Shown here one piece after another: positions 1 to 5,940 of a DNA stretch of 17,163 nt; the first letter of the stretch is position 1, and the number at the start of each line of letters is the position of its first letter. The stretch lies in assembly GCA_964399665.1 (NCBI GenBank), contig CAYNSI010000024.1:1-17163 (forward strand), read 5' to 3'. The notes under the pieces are model-generated. The model worked only from the letters and a program-made list of their open reading frames with translations. It ran no database searches and was not told where the DNA came from. The position numbers and the translations under genes are program-made. The DNA is from Avisuccinivibrio_A sp964399665 (GTDB lineage Bacteria > Pseudomonadota > Gammaproteobacteria > Enterobacterales > Succinivibrionaceae).

Positions 1-695
1 TCAAGATTAAAGTCGCCGTTTTTAAGACTCTCTGACAGCAAAGAGACTTTCGCTACATGTTTTACAATGTAAGTTGCCGTCACCACAGCAAGAGCAAGAG
101 CCAGAAGCACCATTACCACAGTTAAAACCAGAGTGATTATCACGGTGTTGTCCATGTTAAGTTGTACGATCTCTTCTGTTACATAAGCATTGCTTTCATG
201 AATAATCTTGATAAAAAGATCATTTGTAGCATCAGAGATGGGAAGGATTTCACGAACAAACAGCTCTCTGGACTCTTCATAACGCCCAGCATCCAGCAGT
301 CTGTAAAACATAGAATTTTCAATGGCATTTATCAAATCAGCCATGCTGGCACGTACCGCCAGGCAGTCTTCCACGAAAATGGCAGGCTGCGTTCCGCTTA
401 TTCTCTGAAGAGTCTGCTTTAATTCTTCGACGTATCTTTTGCCCTGGGCTACCAACTGGGGGTTAGGTGCTACCTGGAGATGGTCCAGCCAGGAGTGGAC
501 CTCATTGTACTGCTCATATACCGAAAGAGTCCGTCCCATTCCATCTGTTATTGCCGTTTGCAGCCTGTGGTCCACCTCATTGGCTGTTTCCATGGCGGTA
601 AGTGCAAATCCTGACACCATAAGGGCCAGAACGATGACCGTCCCAAACCCTCCCAGCAGTTTTTTGCGAATTCCGAGGTTTTTAAAAAAACTCAT
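1..695 (-). CDS. Methyl-accepting chemotaxis protein, N-terminal part (runs off left edge)
   Basis: This is the first 231 codons of a transmembrane chemoreceptor; the reading frame is open to the left edge, so the gene is partial. The ATG at 695-693 is preceded by a purine-rich AAAGGGG ribosome site. A short basic N-terminus (KNLGIRKK) leads into a first membrane segment at about residues 13-33. A helical periplasmic region of about 150 residues follows, of the size of a four-helix-bundle ligand-binding domain. The second membrane segment is at about 183-211, and what follows looks like the start of a HAMP linker (LLSESLKNGDFNL). This is the normal MCP order; the methylation and CheW/CheA-signalling domain would lie outside the window. 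By family knowledge it would sense a small molecule in the periplasm and control flagellar rotation through CheA. The ligand cannot be told. A sensor kinase with the same N-terminal layout is the main alternative. Confidence 0.82.
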   Translation of the reverse strand, partial: MSFFKNLGIRKKLLGGFGTVIVLALMVSGFALTAMETANEVDHRLQTAITDGMGRTLSVYEQYNEVHSWLDHLQVAPNPQLVAQGKRYVEELKQTLQRISGTQPAIFVEDCLAVRASMADLINAIENSMFYRLLDAGRYEESRELFVREILPISDATNDLFIKIIHESNAYVTEEIVQLNMDNTVIITLVLTVVMVLLALALAVVTATYIVKHVAKVSLLSESLKNGDFNL

Positions 696-1015
696 AAAAG
701 GCCCCTTTATATTGATCCGGCTTTGAGATATCCCAAAGCACCCTGATGTTGCTGTTAGAAAAAACCGTGGCAGAAAGAGCCCGTTTTTTACTTAAAAGGC
801 CACAGGCACTGCCACCTGCTCATTACTCTCTTTTATCCTATCTTAACTGCAATGCCGTAGCTTTTGTTTTACAAAAGCATATCCAAACCATGCGGCATAA
901 CACAATTTTCACAGGCAGACCATGTTTTCCTAAATAACATAGAACTTATAGCACTCAAAGAGGATACCCGTATTAACGGCAGCAAATTGTCCAACTTTAT
1001 TTATGCTCTAAGTAC

Positions 1016-1333
1016 TTAAGGTCTTAACCGGCGCTCATTATACCATCTATGGATCCTTTTGACGGTCTTAATATCACTTATGACTTTTGGGTAAGATTTA
1101 TCTCATCTTTAAGTAGATCCCTGACTCTTTGAGAAGCCTGTATTCTCTTACAATAAAAGCAGAATAAGCTTCTTCAAGCCTTTTATCAAATGCGGCGCCC
1201 CCTCGCTTTAGCGTTGAGGATATAAGCTGCTCCCGAGCAAGCAGGATATGTTTTTGCTTGCGTTAGATATCTGTATGCTGCAGACTATCCTCTGCATAGG
1301 GCAGGACAGACCCGAATCTACGCTCATGGACAC
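1016..1333 (-). pseudogene. Decayed ORF of unknown family (in-frame stop and frameshift)
   Basis: Read on the minus strand, this stretch has coding character broken by lesions. One frame reads LHSVHERRFGSVLPYAEDSL down to a TAA at 1265-1263. It resumes immediately in the same frame with RKQKHILLAREQLISSTLKR and continues through KRLEEAYSAFIVREYRLLKE to a second stop. A different frame then carries KVISDIKTVKRIHRWYNERR and ends at TAA 1018-1016. The codons look gene-like, with many GNN codons and amphipathic helix patterns, but no start codon or ribosome site is intact. I do not recognise the family. The basic RIHRWYNERR end is loosely reminiscent of transposase or recombinase ends, but that is only an impression. 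Chance open frames are the alternative. Confidence 0.3.
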
Positions 1334-1521
1334 TGTGTAAGGTCTTCTAAAGCACAAAACAGGGGCAGTGGCAGGAGAAACGAAAATCCCCCGCCCTCAG
1401 GTATGGGGAGTGTCAAATGTTGGCAGACGCTAAAAGCTTGGTACCTAAAAACCCAAGATCTGTCTTATTACACAGCACCTTAATAAGGGTTATTTATCAT
1501 TATTTGTGACAACCTGTTTTT

Positions 1522-1551
1522 AAGTGTTATCCCAACTCTAAGATAACACTT
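1522..1551. repeat. Perfect 10-bp inverted repeat just past the UmuD'-like stop codon
   Basis: AAGTGTTATC (1522-1531) and its exact complement GATAACACTT (1542-1551) are separated by ten bases, and the repeat ends one base from the stop codon of the minus-strand gene. As RNA it would form a stable hairpin at the 3' end of that transcript. On the minus strand it is followed by A residues rather than U, so it is not a canonical Rho-independent terminator. It may stabilise the 3' end or act with Rho. Confidence 0.5.
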
Positions 1552-1552
1552 G

Positions 1553-1897
1553 CTACTTGCTTGAGATAATTGTCTTCATATTCAAAGGAATTTTGCGGAA
1601 TACGGCAGTTATAACCCCGATAAAACGACAGTCTGTAAAAGCTCCTTCATCCTGACACTCTTCAATCTCACTGCGTCTTCTAAGTAAAAATTCCTCTCCT
1701 GTTACCACTGCGATAAGAGGATCTCCTGCAGGCTCCAAATCCCTGCGGATTACCGCAAAATCACCCTTACAAATACCTTCTTCCCGATACCGGTCCGTTG
1801 CCACCCTGAACAAAAAAGCCGCAGGCTTATCAAGATCAAGATAATTATTAAGATCACCAATGAAGGGCACCGGATCTAAAGTTCTCTCTTCACTCAT
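1553..1897 (-). CDS. UmuD'-like (peptidase S24 fold) protein without catalytic Ser/Lys
   Basis: A 114-residue protein with a good ribosome site (GAGGAAGG) 5' of its ATG. Its body follows the UmuD/LexA C-terminal fold: LDLDKPAAFLFRVATD aligns by eye with the strand before the catalytic Ser, EEGICKGDFAVI matches the conserved GGI-x-DGD-LLIV step, GDPLIAVVTGEEFLLRR matches GDIVIAAVDGEFTVKK, and FIGVITAVFRKI matches the closing FGVVIHVVKAM strand. In active enzymes Ser lies in GDSM and Lys in the TVKK strand. Here those positions are Arg36 (ATDRY) and Arg73 or Arg74 (LLRRR), so self-cleavage or proteolysis is unlikely. At 114 residues it is almost the size of processed UmuD' (115) and lacks a cleavable N-terminal arm. 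No umuC-like gene is in the window and no SOS box was found upstream. It may be a structural relative with a new role. Confidence 0.62.
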   Translation of the reverse strand: MSEERTLDPVPFIGDLNNYLDLDKPAAFLFRVATDRYREEGICKGDFAVIRRDLEPAGDPLIAVVTGEEFLLRRRSEIEECQDEGAFTDCRFIGVITAVFRKIPLNMKTIISSK

Positions 1898-2050
1898 AAA
1901 ACATCCTTCCTCTTACAAAAAGCTACGGTGGCTTTAAAAAGGATTAAGTCCCGGGTCAACTGCCTATTTGGGTACCAGTAAAGCCTCATCTTCATACAAT
2001 AAACTTTCCATCATCATAGATTAACAAAGAAAAAATCGATAAAGCGTCAC

Positions 2051-2105
2051 ATAATTATAAGAATTTTAAAAATTTACCTGCAAATCTGCCCTAATTGGCT
2101 ATAAT
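2051..2105 (+). promoter_or_regulatory. Probable ihfA promoter with AT-rich upstream element
   Basis: A perfect -10 hexamer TATAAT lies at 2100-2105. No good -35 box is spaced 16-18 bases upstream, but 2051-2075 is almost pure A/T, like an UP element. Transcription starting near 2112 would give a leader of about 147 nucleotides before the ihfA start codon. The position of the -10 fits the start of the foldable leader at 2142. Confidence 0.4.
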
Positions 2106-2141
2106 TGTTGTTGCAGACATAAGTGCTTAAATTTTTAAGTA

Positions 2142-2221
2142 ATCTGTCTCCCGTGGGCGGATGTTTAAGGTTGGAGCAGGAAACCTCAACGGTAATCCGT
2201 GCTCTCCTGCCTGAGGCAGAT
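2142..2221 (+). ncRNA. Candidate structured leader RNA (closed stem, hairpin, loop pseudoknot) of ihfA
   Basis: Three sets of complementary segments nest in 80 bases upstream of ihfA. A nine-pair closing stem joins 2142-2150 (ATCTGTCTC) to 2213-2221 (GAGGCAGAT) with one G-U pair. Inside it, CGGAT (2158-2162) pairs with ATCCG (2195-2199), and AGGTT (2168-2172) pairs with AACCT (2182-2186), making one bulged hairpin. The nine-base hairpin loop contains GCAGGA (2176-2181), which is complementary to TCCTGC (2205-2210) between the hairpin and the closing stem, giving a pseudoknot. It matches none of the common riboswitch consensus sequences I can recall. The pairings are seen directly; that the RNA folds or regulates is inference. 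It could be an IHF or translation control element, or chance. Confidence 0.4.
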
Positions 2222-2258
2222 CGGTTGTTTGACTGATAAAAAGGATTAGAGATAGAGT

Positions 2259-2558
2259 ATGTCATTAACTCGAGCTGATATAGCAGATAGGCTTATTACC
2301 AAATATGGTTTTCCAAAGTCTCGTGCTTTACTTTTTGTCGAAGACTTTTTTGAAACAATAGCCACCTCACTTGAGCTTGGGGATACCGTAAAACTCACGG
2401 GATTTGGAAATTTCGAGCTGAAAAGTAAAAAGGCCAGGCCGGGGCGGAATCCTAAAACCGGTGAAGAGGTTGTTATTACCCCGCGCAGAGTCACTACCTT
2501 CAAGGCAGGACAAAAGTTAAAAGACCGTCTCCAGCGCGGCACTATGGAAAAGGATTAG
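2259..2558 (+). CDS. ihfA: Integration host factor subunit alpha
   Basis: At 99 residues this is exactly the length of Escherichia coli IhfA and follows it closely. The N-terminal helices (ADIADRLITKYGFPKSRA, residues 6-23) are followed by the hallmark VKLTGFGNFEL (44-54). The DNA-embracing beta arm RPGRNPKTGEE (60-70) carries the intercalating proline at position 65, and ITPRRVTTFKAGQKLKDR closes the fold. IHF is an alpha/beta heterodimer that bends DNA sharply at specific sites and acts in replication, recombination and transcription. The beta subunit is not in this window. In enterobacteria ihfA lies downstream of pheST; here it stands alone with its own leader and a terminator just after it. 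The ribosome site is weak (an AAGGA lies 14 bases upstream), so the leader may influence translation. HU or IhfB are less likely given the length and N-terminus. Confidence 0.93.
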   Translation: MSLTRADIADRLITKYGFPKSRALLFVEDFFETIATSLELGDTVKLTGFGNFELKSKKARPGRNPKTGEEVVITPRRVTTFKAGQKLKDRLQRGTMEKD

Positions 2559-2579
2559 TTTTTTATTGAAATTAAGGAA

Positions 2580-2604
2580 GATCCGCTCCTGCAGCGGATT
2601 TTTT
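2580..2604 (+). terminator. Rho-independent terminator of ihfA
   Basis: A seven-pair GC-rich stem, ATCCGCT (2581-2587) with AGCGGAT (2593-2599), has a five-base loop and is followed by a run of six T (2599-2604). It lies 22 bases after the ihfA stop codon and separates it from the HPr-like gene. Confidence 0.85.
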
Positions 2605-2652
2605 GTCTTAATACCCCGTTATTGGGCCGATTTAAAGCCCGGATGCTTTTGA

Positions 2653-2913
2653 ATGCAAGAGTTTACTTATACCATTCAGGATAAGGACGGTATTCATGCC
2701 CGCCCTGCAGGAGCCTTAATCCGCGCTGCCATGAAATTTAAAAGTGATATCACTTTGTCGGCAGGAGATCGCGCCGTGTCCCTCAAAGGAGGGATCTTCG
2801 CCTTAATGGGTATGGGGATCCGCTACGGCACCATTGTTACCGTAACCTGCAGCGGTGAAGATGAAAAAGAAGCCTGCAAGAGCCTTAAAACTACCCTGTC
2901 AGAACTTCTTTAA
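2653..2913 (+). CDS. HPr-family phosphocarrier protein
   Basis: An 86-residue protein of normal HPr length. The active-site motif GIHARPAG (residues 13-20) places the phosphorylated His at position 15 and the assisting Arg at 17. The middle helix SLKGGIFALMGMG (43-55) matches the E. coli AKSLFKLQTLG segment, but the residue that would be regulatory Ser46 is Gly, with one extra residue there. The C-terminal part (YGTIVTVTCSGEDEKEACKS, 58-77) is typical. HPr accepts phosphate from enzyme I and passes it to sugar-specific EIIA domains in the cytoplasm; in some bacteria paralogues serve nitrogen or regulatory PTS branches. No ptsI, crr or EII gene is present nearby, so it stands alone between a terminator and a convergent gene. 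It could be ptsH or a regulatory paralogue, so no symbol is given. The ribosome site is weak. Confidence 0.85.
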   Translation: MQEFTYTIQDKDGIHARPAGALIRAAMKFKSDITLSAGDRAVSLKGGIFALMGMGIRYGTIVTVTCSGEDEKEACKSLKTTLSELL

Positions 2914-3051
2914 GCACTAACAGTAAAACTTGTCAGGCATTTTCCACTATTTGTTTGGCGGTAAAGTTGTCAGTGATGCACGCTTATGCTCTCTGATTTG
3001 ATTCCTCCCCCTGCTATCTGAAACCTTATGTTGAATTCGCATAAGAAACCC

Positions 3052-3072
3052 AAGGCTTTGTTAAAGAGCCTT
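3052..3072. repeat. Weak stem-loop between convergent HPr and exonuclease genes
   Basis: AAGGCT (3052-3057) and AGCCTT (3067-3072) form a six-pair stem with a nine-base loop. Neither strand has a good T run after it, so it is at most a weak terminator serving either convergent gene. The rest of 2914-3138 shows nothing else clear. Confidence 0.3.
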
Positions 3073-3138
3073 TACACCTTAGGTTTGCTTTTGTACAGCT
3101 TTAATGCAGGAGGCTGTTTTAAGTGCTGCCTTAAATAA

Positions 3139-4041
3139 TCAGGACAACTTTTTAAAACGATTCCTGGCCGTTAATACCACAGTTTCTGCCTGCGAGGCAT
3201 CATAATGCTGACCTAAAAGCGATAACTGCTGACTGACCTCCGATTCGCTGGAGCAGAAGCGGTACCAGACCTTCTTTTTACCGTCAAATCGATACCCCAT
3301 GCTCTTTAGGGTATCCTTCACCTCAAAAGGAGAGCCCCATGCGAAGATGAGGTACTCCTTTTTAAGCGCCCCTTCTATGAGCATTGCAAAGGCTTCAGGT
3401 TCAATATGCAGCAGCCAGACCAGCGCCAGGCAGTCATCTTCGGCCCGATGGGCCTCATAAAACCATCCCCTCATGCAAGTCAGATACTCAAGCTTGCGTC
3501 CGCGGCTTCCTAAAATATCCCAGTTAATGCCTTGGTTGGAGCAGGCCCAGGAAAAATCGGCCAGTGAAGGGAATCTCTGCTCAAAAAAAGGTCTGTCGAA
3601 GGCAGCATTGTGGGCAGCAATAAGAGGTCTGCCAGAGAGCATCATGGCAACCTCATCATCATCGATACGCTCTCCTTGGACCATAGCATCGGTGATTCCG
3701 GTAAGATTTGTGATTTCATCGGGGATCTTCATCCCTGGATCTTCAAAGGCATTATAGGTTTTATCAATGCTTAAGATGATTTTACGATCAAATGAGTAGG
3801 TAACCTTTACAAGTCCTAACTCAATGATTTTGTCAGTGCCTGCTCTCATTCCCGTAGTTTCGGTATCCAAAAACACCACGGCATGCAGGCGCTCCCCCTC
3901 CTCAACTTCATGAAGTTTTAAAGGAAGCCTTCCTGCAATAAGCTCGCGGTTGAAGGGGATTCTCTCCAAAAGCCTGAAGTCCTCGGGCCTTTGGGTGATC
4001 TCATCAATACGATTTAAGGGAAAGCCTGCACGTTTAATCAT
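3139..4041 (-). CDS. DEDDh 3'-5' exonuclease (DnaQ-like) with C-terminal DUF5710-like domain
   Basis: A 300-residue protein whose middle is a DnaQ/epsilon-type exonuclease. Motif I is FLDTETTG with Asp59 and Glu61, motif II is AAHNAAFDRPFF with Asp149, and motif III is EAHRAEDDCLAL with His198 and Asp203 in the H-x4-D spacing of DEDDh enzymes. All metal-binding acidic residues are present, so it should be active on single-stranded or mismatched 3' ends, or on RNA. The N-terminal 50 residues are an unassigned extension. After the nuclease, residues 230-277 (FEVKDTLKSMGYRFDGKKKV and the following WY) look like the DUF5710-type small domain seen beside DNA-processing proteins. The ATG has an AGAGG site. 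It is not the replicative epsilon subunit, which lacks this tail. The downstream neighbour is convergent; nfsB lies just upstream on the same strand, 21 bases away, and may be co-transcribed. Confidence 0.83.
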   Translation of the reverse strand: MIKRAGFPLNRIDEITQRPEDFRLLERIPFNRELIAGRLPLKLHEVEEGERLHAVVFLDTETTGMRAGTDKIIELGLVKVTYSFDRKIILSIDKTYNAFEDPGMKIPDEITNLTGITDAMVQGERIDDDEVAMMLSGRPLIAAHNAAFDRPFFEQRFPSLADFSWACSNQGINWDILGSRGRKLEYLTCMRGWFYEAHRAEDDCLALVWLLHIEPEAFAMLIEGALKKEYLIFAWGSPFEVKDTLKSMGYRFDGKKKVWYRFCSSESEVSQQLSLLGQHYDASQAETVVLTARNRFKKLS

Positions 4042-4062
4042 GAAAACCTCTAAAAGCTGCAG

Positions 4063-4716
4063 CTAAAGCACTGTTACAATATCACTTATGTTAAGCCGTG
4101 ACTTGGGTCTTTGATCCAGGGTATTGGAGTCTTGAGCGCTTTTGTAACCGAAGAACACCAAACAAAGACAGCCTAAACCTTTTTTATCAAGTCCCAATAA
4201 CTCATCGACCTTGTGAGGATACATGCCTTCAACAGGGGTTGCATCTATGCCTAAATCAGCGGCTGCATAAAGCATTGAGGCCAGGGCAATATAGGTATTT
4301 CTGGCATTCCAGCTTATAAGCTCGGCAGGACTTATCTTGTGATAACCTGCAAAGTTTTTCTTGCCGGCATCTTGACCTGCCTTGGCATTTGGCGCTTTGC
4401 CAAAACGTCCGTCAGAATCCTCTTTGTCCACCACCTTATTGATGTAATCTTCGGTAATGACCGTTCTCGTGCACAGGGCAACCACGTGGGAACATTCCTC
4501 AAAACGCTGCATATTCATTTCCATAACGGCGTCTTTGATCTTATCCTTGGCTTCTTTAGTTGCGGCAACAAAAAAATACCAAGGCTGCATATTTACCGCA
4601 CTTGGGCTTAATCGTGCAGCCTCAAGGATCTTATTAAAATCTGCATCGCTTATCTTTTTTTGACTATCGTAATACTTACAGGTATAGCGGGTTTTTATCA
4701 ACGTCTGAAAGTCCAT
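4063..4716 (-). CDS. nfsB: Oxygen-insensitive NAD(P)H nitroreductase, NfsB type
   Basis: At 217 residues the protein equals E. coli NfsB in length and matches it through most of its course. RYTCKYYDSQKK (10-21) corresponds to the FMN phosphate-binding start; LSPSAVNMQPWYFFVA (36-51) is the FMN and substrate pocket; SHVVALCTRT, VVDKEDSDGRFG and the closing PKSRL are all characteristic. The family are FMN-dependent homodimers that reduce nitroaromatics, quinones or dihydropteridines by two-electron transfer in the cytoplasm. The start codon has a strong AAGGAGG site eight bases upstream. The gene is divergent from cysK across about 200 bases, so each has its own promoter there, though no clean -35/-10 pair was found. 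An NfsB paralogue with another physiological substrate is possible. Confidence 0.88.
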   Translation of the reverse strand: MDFQTLIKTRYTCKYYDSQKKISDADFNKILEAARLSPSAVNMQPWYFFVAATKEAKDKIKDAVMEMNMQRFEECSHVVALCTRTVITEDYINKVVDKEDSDGRFGKAPNAKAGQDAGKKNFAGYHKISPAELISWNARNTYIALASMLYAAADLGIDATPVEGMYPHKVDELLGLDKKGLGCLCLVFFGYKSAQDSNTLDQRPKSRLNISDIVTVL

Positions 4717-4915
4717 ACAGCCTCCTTAATTTTTAGGCTATTGTAAACCAATGTCTTTTTTAAGAGCGCATCAATTGAGAAAAAGCATCGCATAGTTTAC
4801 ATTTAAGAAGAATTTTTGCCAAAATCAGTACTTAATTAAGCCCCGGTAAAAATAACCTAGGATAAAATTTTGTCACTGGCAGGCTTTTTAAGACTTAATG
4901 TTAGGAGTTAGCAGT

Positions 4916-5851
4916 ATGCGGATCTATAAGTCCCTGCTTGAAACCGTAGGCAATACCCCTTTGGTACAGCTGGAATCGTTTTGTCAAAAAAATCAGATAA
5001 GCGCTCAATTGATAGCCAAGATTGAATCCTTCAATCCCAGCGGATCTGTCAAAGACCGTGCCGCCGTGTCCATGCTTTCTGATGCACAGTTAATCGGCCT
5101 TATCAATAAAGACACTACCATAGTGGAACCTACTTCAGGAAATACCGGAATAGGTCTTGCCATGGCCTGTGCCTGCATGGGACTAAAATGCATTCTGACA
5201 CTTCCTGAAAGCATGAGCAAAGAACGCCGTGCCATGCTCAAAGCTTATGGGGCGCAGCTGGTTTTGACTCCGGCAGCAGAAGGAATGCAGGGGGCGGTAA
5301 ATCGTGCCGGGGAAATTGCCAAAAGCATGAATAACACTTTTATTCCCAGTCAATTTGACAATGAAGCCAATCCGCGCATTCATATTCTGACCACTGGTCC
5401 TGAAATCCTTCATGATACCGACGGCATGGTGGATATTATCGTAGCAGGTATCGGTACCGGGGGCACCATCACGGGTTTGGGCACCTTCTTTAAGAAAGAT
5501 CCCAAACATAAAAAAGAAGTTAAGATCATTGGGGTGCAGCCCAAAGACTCCCCGCTTTTAACTGCAGGCAGAGCAGGACCCCATAAGATTGAAGGCATTG
5601 GCCCCAACTTTGTGCCTGCAGTTTTGGATCAAAGTGTCATAGATGAAATAATTGACGTTTCCAATGAGGATGCAGGGGCCACAAGCGCAGAAGTGTGCCG
5701 CAGCGACGGTCTTTTCTGTGGAATTTCCGCAGGAGCTGCACTGTTTGCTGCCAAACAGGTAGCTTTACGATCTGAAAACGCCAACAAGATGATTGTAGTT
5801 ATCATTCCTGATTCAGGAGATCGCTACCTTAGTACAGGAATATTTGACTAA
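4916..5851 (+). CDS. cysK: Cysteine synthase (O-acetylserine sulfhydrylase)
   Basis: A PLP enzyme of 311 residues that makes L-cysteine from O-acetylserine and sulfide. The pyridoxal lysine is Lys46 in NPSGSVKDR; the phosphate and substrate loop is EPTSGNTGIG (71-80); the glycine loop VAGIGTGGTITG binds the cofactor phosphate; and the GISAGAALF segment near the C-terminus is also standard. The start is placed at the ATG at 4916 because AGGAG (4903-4907) lies eight bases before it and the protein then begins MRIYKSLLETVGNTPL as CysK and CysM proteins do; an earlier in-frame ATG at 4898 overlaps that ribosome site. CysM and cystathionine beta-synthase-type enzymes are related alternatives, but the overall sequence is closest to CysK. 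The next gene, an amino acid symporter, begins about 90 bases downstream. Confidence 0.9.
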   Translation: MRIYKSLLETVGNTPLVQLESFCQKNQISAQLIAKIESFNPSGSVKDRAAVSMLSDAQLIGLINKDTTIVEPTSGNTGIGLAMACACMGLKCILTLPESMSKERRAMLKAYGAQLVLTPAAEGMQGAVNRAGEIAKSMNNTFIPSQFDNEANPRIHILTTGPEILHDTDGMVDIIVAGIGTGGTITGLGTFFKKDPKHKKEVKIIGVQPKDSPLLTAGRAGPHKIEGIGPNFVPAVLDQSVIDEIIDVSNEDAGATSAEVCRSDGLFCGISAGAALFAAKQVALRSENANKMIVVIIPDSGDRYLSTGIFD

Positions 5852-5940
5852 TAACCTATTTTTTTAGATAAAATCTGGTTCCGGAAATATCGACCGTCCC
5901 CCGGGACATTGGAATTGTCAGGAGGCCTTAGGGCTTTTTT

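Larger units (their letters stand above)
696..1552. other. Gene-poor stretch with little intact coding
   Basis: About 860 bases separate the chemoreceptor start from the end of the UmuD'-like gene. The part next to the chemoreceptor must hold its promoter, but no convincing sigma-70 or sigma-28 boxes were found. A 63-codon open frame at 746-937 on the plus strand has no ribosome site and no family resemblance, so it is not called. The part from about 1016 to 1333 holds a decayed minus-strand reading frame, and 1522-1551 holds a perfect inverted repeat; both are listed separately. The remainder, about 1334-1521, shows nothing recognisable. Confidence 0.6.

Noticed and set aside
162..937. Three plus-strand open frames in the chemoreceptor region
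   Set aside because: Those at 162-422 and 439-726 are antisense to the clearly coding chemoreceptor frame; the one at 746-937 has no ribosome site or family resemblance.
2074..2542. Minus-strand open frames opposite ihfA and its leader
   Set aside because: They are the complement of a gene with a certain identity and of the structured leader; no ribosome sites.
4717..4915. Defined promoters for nfsB and cysK
   Set aside because: TACAAT- and TAAAAT-like boxes exist, but neither has a -35 partner at acceptable spacing.
5852..5940. Terminator between cysK and the symporter
   Set aside because: The T run at about 5862-5868 has no preceding stem, and the GTCCC/GGGAC repeat has too short a loop and no T run directly after it.
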